Source of the DNA: UMGS1889 sp900556055 | Lineage (GTDB): Bacteria; Bacillota; Clostridia; Oscillospirales; Ruminococcaceae | DNA length: 12,061 nucleotides | Reading direction: 5' to 3' | Assembly (NCBI GenBank): GCA_902463265.1 | Contig: CABQEV010000037.1 | Coordinates: 1-12,061, forward strand | In this document: positions 1 to 6,135 of the stretch, piece after piece | Layout: each line of letters starts with the position of its first letter | How positions within the stretch are numbered: the first letter of the stretch is position 1 | Notes under the pieces: generated by a model | What the model saw: the letters and a program-made list of their open reading frames with translations, nothing else | What the model was told of the DNA's origin: nothing | Database searches by the model: none | Program-made: the position numbers and the translations under genes

Positions 1-12
1 TTGCCAAAGCCC

Positions 13-87
13 AAGGGCTGGACCCCAACGCTTTTTAGTTTGGGTGCGGATTTGGCGGTGCTGTTCACCTGAATATAAAAAGCAAAA
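13..87 (+). repeat. Left copy of a 75-bp repeat, inverted relative to the right end
   Basis: Bases 13-87 match the reverse complement of 11986-12060 at 69 of 75 positions by hand alignment. The first 37 bases are identical, and mismatches cluster around 50-56. The left copy is preceded by a small palindrome at 8-19 (AGCCC, two bases, GGGCT). No open frame with a ribosome binding site and no transposase is associated. The flanks inside the window differ: an A-rich tract at 88-126 here, GC-rich hairpins at the other end. This favours a dispersed intergenic repeat over the ends of one transposon. Both window ends fall inside the repeat, as expected for an assembly break, so the inverted arrangement may be incidental. 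Confidence 0.85.
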
Positions 88-126
88 GGAGAACCGCAAA
101 AAACAAAAAACCAAAAAAACAAAAGC

Positions 127-159
127 AAAAAGGAGAGTCACCTTATGACTCTCCTTTTT
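127..159 (-). terminator. Intrinsic terminator of the nadB-rsmE operon
   Basis: A perfect 14-bp inverted repeat (127-140 with 146-159) encloses a 5-base loop. Read on the minus strand it is followed by a long U-rich stretch, complementary to the A-rich tract at 88-131. It starts 9 bases beyond the rsmE stop codon, the right place to end that operon. Confidence 0.92.
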
Positions 160-167
160 ATCTCAGG

Positions 168-890
168 TCACATATTGCCCGAAAGCTGCATTACTATCGC
201 ACTTACGGCTATCGGACAGGTCTCGCACCTCAATATGCGCTTTCCCAGCCAGATGTTCTTCGCCCCTGCGGCTTCCGCCATCTCCGCTTCGTCACGGTCA
301 AATCCGCCTTCGCTGCCAACCATCACGGCGACGCTCTTTTCACTGTCTATCCCCGCTTCGGCTATGCGTATGCCGCCGTTCTCATAGCAGAAAAGCTTCA
401 CTTCCGAACGCTTCATATCCTCAAGCGCTTCCCTGAATGTCATCGGTGCTGTTACCTCGGGAACCATTCCCCTGCCCGACTGCTTCGCCGCTTCAAGCGC
501 TATCTTGTTAAGACGCTCCGTGCGCTTTGCTCCGCTTTTATCTGCGGGCGGCTTTGCCACGCATCGCTTCGATGTGAACGGAACTATCCTCGAAACGCCC
601 AGTTCTACGGCTTTCTGCACGATAAGCTCCAGTTTGTCAGACTTCGGATATGCCTGATAAAGTGTCAGAAAAACCGTCGGCTCGCTCTCTGTCGGACGTG
701 TTTCCACTATCACGCTCACTACGCTGTCGCTCGTCATCTCCGAAATACGGCAGATATACTCCGTTCCGCTGTTGCAGAATGTTATCTCATCGCCCGGCTT
801 CATGCGCAGTGAATAGCCTATATGACGAGCGTCCTCGCCCGTGGTTATGATACTGTTCCCGCTGACATCGGCGGTGAAAAATCTCGGCAT
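168..890 (-). CDS. rsmE: 16S rRNA (uracil(1498)-N(3))-methyltransferase RsmE
   Basis: RsmE methylates N3 of U1498 in 16S rRNA, using S-adenosylmethionine, on the assembled 30S subunit. The 240-residue length is normal for the family. Residues 1-70 form the PUA-like RNA-binding domain. The rest is the SPOUT methyltransferase fold: a KxxxLxxAxxQSGR-like segment at about 129-146, the SAM-binding loop GSEGGF at 192-197, and the knot motif LGKRILRCETCPIAVSA at 215-231. The Cys residues in the knot are unusual, since LGxRILRxETA is more common. The start codon shares its A with the nadB stop codon (TGATG), and a GAGG ribosome binding site lies inside the end of nadB, so translation is probably coupled. 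A strong terminator follows. The family is certain; enzyme activity is inferred. Confidence 0.96.
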   Translation of the reverse strand: MPRFFTADVSGNSIITTGEDARHIGYSLRMKPGDEITFCNSGTEYICRISEMTSDSVVSVIVETRPTESEPTVFLTLYQAYPKSDKLELIVQKAVELGVSRIVPFTSKRCVAKPPADKSGAKRTERLNKIALEAAKQSGRGMVPEVTAPMTFREALEDMKRSEVKLFCYENGGIRIAEAGIDSEKSVAVMVGSEGGFDRDEAEMAEAAGAKNIWLGKRILRCETCPIAVSAIVMQLSGNM

Positions 891-2356
891 CAGATGACCT
901 CTTTCAGAATAATATATGCGACCGTTGCGAGCGATCTTGCTTCAACATAGTTATGGTCAATGACATAATCGCCGTTTTCAAGGTCGTTCTTTATCTCGGA
1001 AACACGCTCAATGCCCTTGATAGCCTCATTCAGGTCGGGTATAACGAAATACGATTTCTGCATGATATGGCGTATCTCGGTTCTTATTCCTGTCGGGATA
1101 GGCTTTGCTGTTTCGGAGACCTTATACGGATAGCTTTCTGCATCGACAGCATATTTTTCGGGATCTTCCTTCATCTTTCTTACGATATCATCAGCCGCTT
1201 CATGCGCAAAAACGATAGCTTCAAGCAGCGAATTGCTTGCAAGACGGTTATTTCCGTGAACGCCCGTATGCGAGCATTCGCCGACTGCATAAAGGTCGCT
1301 GATGCTTGTTTCAGCCTTTGTATTTACGTTGATCCCGCCCATCAGATAATGCTGACAGGGATATATCGGAACAGGCTCCTTTGTCAGGTCATATCCGTAT
1401 GCAAGGAGCTTTTCATATATCATCGGGAAGCGGTTCTTTATAAAATCGCTGTCCTTATAGGATATATCAAGGTAAAATTCATCGGAATTCAGCCTTCTGC
1501 CTTCCATGATGATAGCATGCGAAACGACATCTCTCGGCGCAAGCTCAAGGCGCTCGTCATAATTCTGCATAAAGCGTTCCTTGTTCTTGTTCAGCAGATA
1601 TGCGCCCTCGCCTCTTACCGCCTCGGAGATAAGGAAGCATTCTCTTGTGTGCTTGTCGTTGAATGCGGTCGGGTGGAACTGGATAAGGCTCAGGTTCTTG
1701 ATATTTGCGCCCATTTCATATGCAAATGTGATGCCGTCGCCCGTTGCGATAGCGGAATTTGTTGTGAAATCGTAAACTCTGCCTATGCCGCCCGTTGCGA
1801 GTATCATAAACTTTGAATCTGCGGTATGGTGGACATCATTTATCAGGATATCGCAGGAAAATCCGCCGTTTGTCTTTTTAACATCGCAGAGAAGCGCATT
1901 TTCGGCGATAGTTACATTCGGGAGCTGTCTTACAGCAGCTGCAAGACGCTCGGTTATCTCACGTCCCGTGCTGTCCTTGTGGTGGAAAATTCTGTGACGT
2001 GAGTGGCCGCCTTCGAGGGTGCGGTGATATTCGCCGTCGGCGGTCTTGTCGAAATCCACGCCGAGCTTGATAAGATGGTCAATCTCACGTGCAGCCTCGC
2101 TAACAAGTACCTTCAGGCTGTCGGGATTGTTCTTGAACCCGCCTGCGATAAGGGTATCGTTTGTGTGCAGCTGGATATTGTCATCGTCCTTGGGCTTGTA
2201 AACGCCTGCGATTCCGCCCTGAGCGAGTGCGGAGTTGCAGAGCATCTGCTCTCTTTTTGTGATTATCAGGATCTTCAGATCGGAGGGAAGGCTGATAGCG
2301 GAGTAAAGACCGCCTGCGCCTGTTCCTGCGATAATAACGTCATATTTGCCGTCCAT
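890..2356 (-). CDS. nadB: L-aspartate oxidase NadB (NAD biosynthesis), short C terminus
   Basis: NadB is an FAD enzyme that oxidises L-aspartate to iminoaspartate, which NadA condenses to quinolinate. In anaerobes fumarate can be the electron acceptor. The 488-residue product has the N-terminal dinucleotide fold GTGAGG (11-16), the SALAQGGIAGV flavin segment (42-52) and EGGHSRHRIFH (115-125). Substrate or active-site positions are all present: H228 in FHPT, E245 and R248 in SEAVRGEGA, H336 in QHYLMGG and R371 in NNRLASNSLLE. It ends at VAYIILKEVI, without the SRGxHxxxDxP tail of long NadB proteins (E. coli about 540 residues). An AAAGGAA ribosome binding site supports this start. No nadA or nadC is in the window; the partner gene is rsmE, overlapping by one base. 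Confidence 0.95.
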   Translation of the reverse strand: MDGKYDVIIAGTGAGGLYSAISLPSDLKILIITKREQMLCNSALAQGGIAGVYKPKDDDNIQLHTNDTLIAGGFKNNPDSLKVLVSEAAREIDHLIKLGVDFDKTADGEYHRTLEGGHSRHRIFHHKDSTGREITERLAAAVRQLPNVTIAENALLCDVKKTNGGFSCDILINDVHHTADSKFMILATGGIGRVYDFTTNSAIATGDGITFAYEMGANIKNLSLIQFHPTAFNDKHTRECFLISEAVRGEGAYLLNKNKERFMQNYDERLELAPRDVVSHAIIMEGRRLNSDEFYLDISYKDSDFIKNRFPMIYEKLLAYGYDLTKEPVPIYPCQHYLMGGINVNTKAETSISDLYAVGECSHTGVHGNNRLASNSLLEAIVFAHEAADDIVRKMKEDPEKYAVDAESYPYKVSETAKPIPTGIRTEIRHIMQKSYFVIPDLNEAIKGIERVSEIKNDLENGDYVIDHNYVEARSLATVAYIILKEVI

Positions 2357-2408
2357 AATAAAATCATTCCTTTATTTTTACGGAGTTTTTCCGAAATATA
2401 CTTATTCC

Positions 2409-2437
2409 ATTATAACATATCCGACAAAATTAGTCAC
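2409..2437 (-). promoter_or_regulatory. Promoter of nadB-rsmE
   Basis: On the minus strand, GTGACT (2437-2432) and TATAAT (2414-2409) are 17 bp apart. TGT precedes the -10 box, making an extended -10 element. The predicted transcript start near 2402 leaves a leader of about 45 bases before nadB. I did not recognise a NiaR operator here. Confidence 0.72.
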
Positions 2438-2566
2438 GGCATTTTTATTTCTTAATATGTATATTTTTTTGCACGATACAAAATATATGCGTTATATTGG
2501 ACTTGTTTTGTATAAGTTGATAATTATGCACACAGCAAGTTTTATATTTTTTATCTTCATACACTC

Positions 2567-2596
2567 TTGACACCATATATGACACCATGATATAAT
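2567..2596 (+). promoter_or_regulatory. Promoter of hicAB with an embedded direct repeat
   Basis: A perfect TTGACA (2567-2572) and a perfect TATAAT (2591-2596) are separated by 18 bp. The 9-bp word TGACACCAT occurs at 2568-2576 and 2580-2588, exactly 12 bp apart, so it overlaps the -35 box and fills the spacer. A repeat there is well placed to be the operator for a ribbon-helix-helix autorepressor such as HicB. The operator role is inference. The predicted transcript start near 2603 gives a leader of only about 16 bases. Confidence 0.85.
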
Positions 2597-2618
2597 AGAG
2601 AAAAGGGACGGTGAAAAA

Positions 2619-2870
2619 ATGTCAAAATGGGATAAGCTTTTGCGGAAAATATGCACGCTTTCCGCAGATGTGAGATTTGATGAGCTGAAAAGAATACTGG
2701 AAAGCCTTGGCTATACAATGTTTGCGCCAAGATCGGGCAGCAGTCATTATACATTCAGAAAGGACGGCTGTCCCCCCATAACTGTCCCCAAGCACGAACC
2801 AATCAAAAAAGTATATGTTATAATAAAAACCATTAGAATTATGGAGAAGAAATCGCCGCAAAAGCTTTAA
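2619..2870 (+). CDS. hicA: HicA family mRNA interferase toxin
   Basis: HicA toxins are small double-stranded-RNA-binding-fold ribonucleases that cleave translated mRNA and are neutralised by HicB. The 83-residue product has the family pattern: DELKRILESLGY (21-32), then the catalytic-loop block GSSHYTFRKDG (40-50) with the catalytic His at 43, then TVPKHEPIKKVYV (55-67). The N-terminal SKWDKLL extension is common in the longer HicA subtype. The ATG at 2619 follows a GGGACGGTG-type ribosome binding site. The gene lies 16 bases downstream of its predicted transcript start. hicB follows after an 89-base gap, in the order toxin then antitoxin. All expected residues are present, so the toxin looks intact; activity was not tested. 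Confidence 0.92.
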   Translation: MSKWDKLLRKICTLSADVRFDELKRILESLGYTMFAPRSGSSHYTFRKDGCPPITVPKHEPIKKVYVIIKTIRIMEKKSPQKL

Positions 2871-2890
2871 TATATGCGGTTTTGCGGCGA
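2853..2890 (+). other. Hairpin over the hicA stop codon and hicA-hicB gap
   Basis: A perfect 11-bp inverted repeat (2853-2863 with 2880-2890) encloses a 16-base loop that contains the hicA stop codon. A second, weaker 7-bp repeat lies at 2903-2909 with 2921-2927. There is no U-run right after the first hairpin, so it is not a standard terminator. It could act as an RNA processing site, stabiliser or attenuator between toxin and antitoxin; its role is not known. Confidence 0.6.
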
Positions 2891-2959
2891 GAGATTCCCA
2901 TAATTCAATGTATTTTTAGTATTGAATGGTCAAAGACCTGATAGAAAGTGAGGAAAGCC

Positions 2960-3322
2960 ATGAAAGATCTTGATTATTACATGAATATACCCTTCAGGAT
3001 CGAGATCACACCCGACGCTGACGAAGGCGGATACGCAGCATCGTTCCCCGAGCTTCCCGGCTGCCTGACCTGCGGGGACACGATAGAATCGGCTGTAAGG
3101 AATGCCGAAGATGCCAAAAAGGAATGGCTGTCCGCAGCCCTTGAAAGCGGCATACCTATCCCCGAGCCTGTACCGGCAGACGATTATTCGGGGCAGTTCA
3201 AGCTGCGTCTGCCGAAAACGCTTCATAAGCAGCTTTCAGAGCAAGCGAAAGCCGAAGGGATAAGCATGAACCAGTATTGCATCTACCTGCTCTCGCAGAA
3301 CAACGCAAGGCATCACATATAA
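2960..3322 (+). CDS. hicB: HicB family antitoxin with RHH DNA-binding tail
   Basis: HicB binds and inhibits HicA and usually represses the operon. The 120-residue product has the partial RNase H-like HicB fold at about 10-70 (FRIEITPDADEGGYAASF, then ELPGCLTCGDT and the helix from IESAVRNAEDAKKEW). A C-terminal ribbon-helix-helix segment follows at about 77-114 (GQFKLRLPKTLHKQLSEQA, then EGISMNQYCIYLL). This is the RHH subtype of HicB rather than the helix-turn-helix one. I chose the ATG at 2960 because GAGG at 2950-2953 is correctly spaced from it. The in-frame GTG at 2948 has no such site and would put that GAGG inside the coding sequence. A terminator follows immediately. Confidence 0.93.
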   Translation: MKDLDYYMNIPFRIEITPDADEGGYAASFPELPGCLTCGDTIESAVRNAEDAKKEWLSAALESGIPIPEPVPADDYSGQFKLRLPKTLHKQLSEQAKAEGISMNQYCIYLLSQNNARHHI

Positions 3323-3325
3323 GAT

Positions 3326-3362
3326 AACGTCCTCTGCAAAATATTGCGGGGGACGTTTTTTT
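3326..3362 (+). terminator. Intrinsic terminator of hicAB
   Basis: A 14-bp stem including two G-U pairs (aacgtcctctgcaa with ttgcgggggacgtt) has a 4-base loop and is followed by seven T residues. It begins 3 bases after the hicB stop codon. Confidence 0.9.
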
Positions 3363-3430
3363 CGCCAACCATATACGCAGTTTTTACAGCGGGAGATTTC
3401 CATATCCCCCGAAATGTCAATATCCGCAGA

Positions 3431-3466
3431 CAAAAAAACTCCCCCTCCGCCGCAGCAGAGAGGGAG
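3431..3466 (-). terminator. Intrinsic terminator of the GH94 gene
   Basis: On the minus strand a 9-bp GC-rich stem (3458-3466 with 3439-3447, one G-U pair) and a 10-base loop are followed by a run of seven U (complement of 3432-3438). It lies about 25 bases after the GH94 stop codon. The bases between it and the hicB terminator (3363-3430) show no gene. Confidence 0.88.
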
Positions 3467-3491
3467 AATATCAGACATTATAAGCGGATAA

Positions 3492-5888
3492 TCAGCCGAG
3501 AACAACCTTGATCTCGTTTGTATCCTTGAGCTTGTCAGCGGGAACGAAGCAGCCTTCGAGCTTTTCGCCGTTCAGGAACAGCTCCTTAACGCCGCTTTCA
3601 ACGTGTGCGGAGTTGTCAACTGTGATGTCGAGCTTCTTGCCTCTGAAGCTCTTGCGGATCTTAAGACCGTTCCACTCGGAGGAGATGGAAGGATTGATGT
3701 TAAGACCGTCAGCGTTAGGACGCATACCGAGGATACCCTCAACTGTACCAACCATTACGGTGGATGCAGTACCTGTCAGCCAATGCACGTGTGCACGGCC
3801 TGCGAACGGGCTGTCCTTACCCTCAACGAACTGACCGTAAACGTACGGCTCAAGGCATCTGTGCTCAGCGTTGTCGTTGTATGTTGCGGGAGAAGCTTCC
3901 TTCCAATACTTGTATGCACGGTTACCGTGTCCGAGCAGGGACTCTGCAAGGATCAGCCAGCCCTGAGGCTGAGAGAAGATACCTGCGTTTTCCTTTGTGC
4001 ATTTGTTGAAGCACTGCATAAGAGCGCCGTCAAAGCCATGCTCAACATAAGGAGGATACATAACCATTGCGCCGTAAGGAGTGTTCAGCTCTCTTTCTAC
4101 GCTGTCCATAGCGAGCTTAGCCTGTGTTTCGCTTGCAAATCCGGAGATAACCGACCAGGACTGAGGATTGAGCCACATATTTGCCTCGGGATCTGTTCTC
4201 TGACCGATAACGGTTCCGTCTTCCTTATAGCCTCTGATCCATCTGTCCTCATTCCAGCAAGCAGCAAGGATCTCATCGAGCTTCTGCTTAACTTCGTCGA
4301 GGTACTTGATGTACTCGGTATCATTCTTCTTTTCAGCATACTGTCTGAGGATCTTTACAGCATAAACGAGCTGGAATGCAACGAATGTGGACTCACCCTT
4401 CTTGCCAAGACGGAGACAGTCGTTCCAGTCAGCGTGCAGACCTGCGGGCATGCCGTGGTTGCCGAGGTGGTTCATGGAGAACATGACAGCTCTCTTCAGA
4501 TGATCGTAAACAGTGCCCTTTTCGCCGTCGTTAGCGTAGGAGATCTCCTCGTCGAGGAATGCGATATCGCCGCTCTCGGAGATGTACTTGTAAACTGTGG
4601 GGAACAGCCAGAGAGCATCATCAGCACGGTAGGAAGGATGTCCTGTTTCCTTTGCATATGCTGTGTTCTCGTCGTTCTCATCGGGGTGATTTTCGTGACC
4701 TGCATTGTGAGTATACTTAACAAGGGGCAGACCTGCTCCGTTTGTTACCTGAGCGGAGAGCATGAATACGATCTGCTTCTTAGCCATTTCGGGAGCAAGA
4801 TGGATAACGCCCTGGATATCCTGAACCGTATCACGGTAGCCGAAGCCGTTTCTCAGACCGCAGTACTGGAAGGAAGCAGCTCTTGACCAGATGAATGTGA
4901 TAAAGCAGTTGTAAGCGTTCCATACGTTTATCATGTTGTTGAAGTCCTCATCGGGAGTTTCAACCTGGAAGTTATCGAGCTTTTCGTGCCAGTAGTTCTT
5001 CAGCTCCTCAACTTCCTTCTCAACAGTGCCTGCCTTCTCATACTTGGAGATGATCGATGTGATCTCATCATCAGTCTTAGGGCCGCCGAGAACATATGTG
5101 AGCACCTTGGACTCACCGGGCTGGAGAACGATATCGCTCTGGAGTGCGCCGCAGGAATTTGTGTTGTAGTTCAGATCGCCCTTCAGACCCTCTTCGATGC
5201 CCTTGGGGTTAGCGTAGCTTCTGTAAGATCCTACGAAAGCATCACGGTCGCCGCAGAATGCATCTGCCTTAGCGCCTGCAAGGCCAAGGAAACGTCCTGT
5301 TTTGGAGTTGTATACTTCATTCTGCATCTGATGGATGTAGTTTTTCTTGAAATATGTGCGTGTGATGAACAGTGTGTACTGGAGGTTGACCTGATCCTGC
5401 TCATAGTTCGGGTCGTTTACGAATTCGCAGTAACCTGTAACGGAGAGCTTTCTGGGCTTTGTATCGTTGTTTGTAATCTTGGCAGCCCATACCTCATAGG
5501 TAGCGTCCTTGGGAACATAATAAGTCACTTCGGACTTGATCTTCTTGTATTCGGAAGTGATAACGGTGTAAGCTGTACCGTGACGGCATTCGCTCTTGTA
5601 ATCCTCGAGGGGCTTACATACGGGAGCCCATGAGCCTGACCAGTATTCGCCTGTTTCATTATCCTTGATATAAACATAGCGTCCCGGCTGATCGACAGCA
5701 ACGGAGTTGAAGCGGTAGCGGATAACACGTCCGTTTGCGCCGCTCTTTACGAAGCTGTAGCCGCCTGCGTTGTTGGAGATGATAGCACCGTATTCGGGAG
5801 AACCGAGATAGTTAGCCCAAGGTGCGGGAGTTGCGGGGTTTGTGATGACATATTCCTTGTTCTTAAGATCGAAATGACCGTAGTTCAT
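3492..5888 (-). CDS. GH94 glycoside phosphorylase (cellobiose-phosphorylase-like)
   Basis: GH94 enzymes cleave beta-glucosides such as cellobiose with inorganic phosphate, giving alpha-glucose-1-phosphate and saving ATP in cellulose-degrading anaerobes. The protein is cytoplasmic, with no signal peptide. The 798 residues are near the usual length of about 800. The opening MNYGHFDLKNKEYVITNP is canonical. An N-terminal beta-sandwich (about 1-270) and helical linker lead into an (alpha/alpha)6 barrel and a C-terminal beta domain. The catalytic acid is D490 in HADWNDC; R352 and D357 lie in GYRDTVQD; WLTGTAS is also present. Where classical enzymes have an IFxH motif, this one has IFSQ (Q640), and the segment YTHNAGHE is unlike classical cellobiose phosphorylases. 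The aglycone (cellobiose, cellobionate, laminaribiose or another) therefore cannot be assigned. The start has an AAAGGAAG site. The frame stays open upstream to 6110, but that part contains this gene's promoter and another gene's terminator. Confidence 0.93.
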   Translation of the reverse strand: MNYGHFDLKNKEYVITNPATPAPWANYLGSPEYGAIISNNAGGYSFVKSGANGRVIRYRFNSVAVDQPGRYVYIKDNETGEYWSGSWAPVCKPLEDYKSECRHGTAYTVITSEYKKIKSEVTYYVPKDATYEVWAAKITNNDTKPRKLSVTGYCEFVNDPNYEQDQVNLQYTLFITRTYFKKNYIHQMQNEVYNSKTGRFLGLAGAKADAFCGDRDAFVGSYRSYANPKGIEEGLKGDLNYNTNSCGALQSDIVLQPGESKVLTYVLGGPKTDDEITSIISKYEKAGTVEKEVEELKNYWHEKLDNFQVETPDEDFNNMINVWNAYNCFITFIWSRAASFQYCGLRNGFGYRDTVQDIQGVIHLAPEMAKKQIVFMLSAQVTNGAGLPLVKYTHNAGHENHPDENDENTAYAKETGHPSYRADDALWLFPTVYKYISESGDIAFLDEEISYANDGEKGTVYDHLKRAVMFSMNHLGNHGMPAGLHADWNDCLRLGKKGESTFVAFQLVYAVKILRQYAEKKNDTEYIKYLDEVKQKLDEILAACWNEDRWIRGYKEDGTVIGQRTDPEANMWLNPQSWSVISGFASETQAKLAMDSVERELNTPYGAMVMYPPYVEHGFDGALMQCFNKCTKENAGIFSQPQGWLILAESLLGHGNRAYKYWKEASPATYNDNAEHRCLEPYVYGQFVEGKDSPFAGRAHVHWLTGTASTVMVGTVEGILGMRPNADGLNINPSISSEWNGLKIRKSFRGKKLDITVDNSAHVESGVKELFLNGEKLEGCFVPADKLKDTNEIKVVLG

Positions 5889-5918
5889 GGGATATATACT
5901 TCCTTTCGAGATAGATTT

Positions 5919-5954
5919 CGGAGGAGATGAAAAGGTTTTCATCCTTCCTCTCCG
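5919..5954 (-). promoter_or_regulatory. Leader hairpin upstream of the GH94 gene
   Basis: The roughly 79-base leader contains a hairpin. The 8-base words at 5926-5933 and 5936-5943 are perfect complements separated by two bases, and an outer 5-bp CGGAG/CTCCG pair (5919-5923 with 5950-5954) closes it around an asymmetric internal loop. It ends about 30 bases before the start codon. No U-run follows it, so it is not an obvious attenuator. A stabilising or protein-binding role is only a guess. Confidence 0.5.
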
Positions 5955-5973
5955 ACATACACATAATAAATAC

Positions 5974-6002
5974 ATTGTACCATCACGGAAAGATTTTTTC
6001 AA
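5974..6002 (-). promoter_or_regulatory. Promoter of the GH94 gene
   Basis: On the minus strand, TTGAAA (6002-5997) and TACAAT (5979-5974) are 17 bp apart, with TGG just before the -10 box. This places the transcript start near 5967. It also shows that the longer open frame starting at 6110 cannot be the real gene start. Confidence 0.8.
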
Positions 6003-6028
6003 GTCCCCCCCGATAACTTTTTTCATGG

Positions 6029-6040
6029 TTAATCGTTTAA
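6029..6040. promoter_or_regulatory. Candidate LacI-type operator upstream of the GH94 promoter
   Basis: TTAATCGTTTAA is symmetric at 10 of 12 positions around a central CG, as in many LacI-family operators of sugar genes. It lies about 27 bp upstream of the -35 box, outside the core promoter. One short AT-rich palindrome can occur by chance, and no regulator gene is in the window. Confidence 0.3.
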
Positions 6041-6085
6041 GAGAAAAAAGTTTACATTTGGGATTGCGGGATACCATTATACCCG

Positions 6086-6118
6086 CAAAAAGGCACAGCT
6101 GAAAAATCAACTGCGCCT
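6086..6118 (-). terminator. Intrinsic terminator of the small lipoprotein gene
   Basis: On the minus strand a 12-bp stem with two G-U pairs (6118-6107 with 6102-6091) has a U4 loop and is followed by five U. It is 18 bases beyond the lipoprotein stop and upstream of the GH94 promoter, so the two genes are separate units. Confidence 0.9.
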
Positions 6119-6135
6119 TACTGCATTATCTGAAA

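Noticed and set aside
953..1816. 287-codon plus-strand open frame inside nadB
   Set aside because: It is the antisense shadow of nadB, without a ribosome binding site or recognisable domains.
2476..2513. 8-bp inverted repeat (atacaaaa / ttttgtat) with 22-base loop between nadB and hicA
   Set aside because: In AT-rich DNA this length is weak, it does not overlap either promoter, and it is not a known NiaR site.
2346..2570. 74-codon plus-strand frame in the nadB-hicA gap, hydrophobic product
   Set aside because: It begins inside nadB, has no ribosome binding site, and crosses the nadB promoter. AT-rich DNA easily gives such Phe/Ile-rich frames.
2948..2959. GTG start for hicB four codons upstream
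   Set aside because: The GAGG at 2950-2953 is properly spaced for the ATG at 2960, and the GTG has no site of its own.
3603..4886. 427-codon open frame on the plus strand inside GH94
   Set aside because: It is antisense to a well-supported GH94 gene, has no ribosome binding site, and encodes a Cys/Val-rich product typical of a codon-bias shadow.
5889..6110. Longer N terminus for the GH94 protein (to 6110)
   Set aside because: The segment contains the GH94 promoter and overlaps the terminator of the lipoprotein gene. The family start MNYGHFD at 5888 has a good ribosome binding site.
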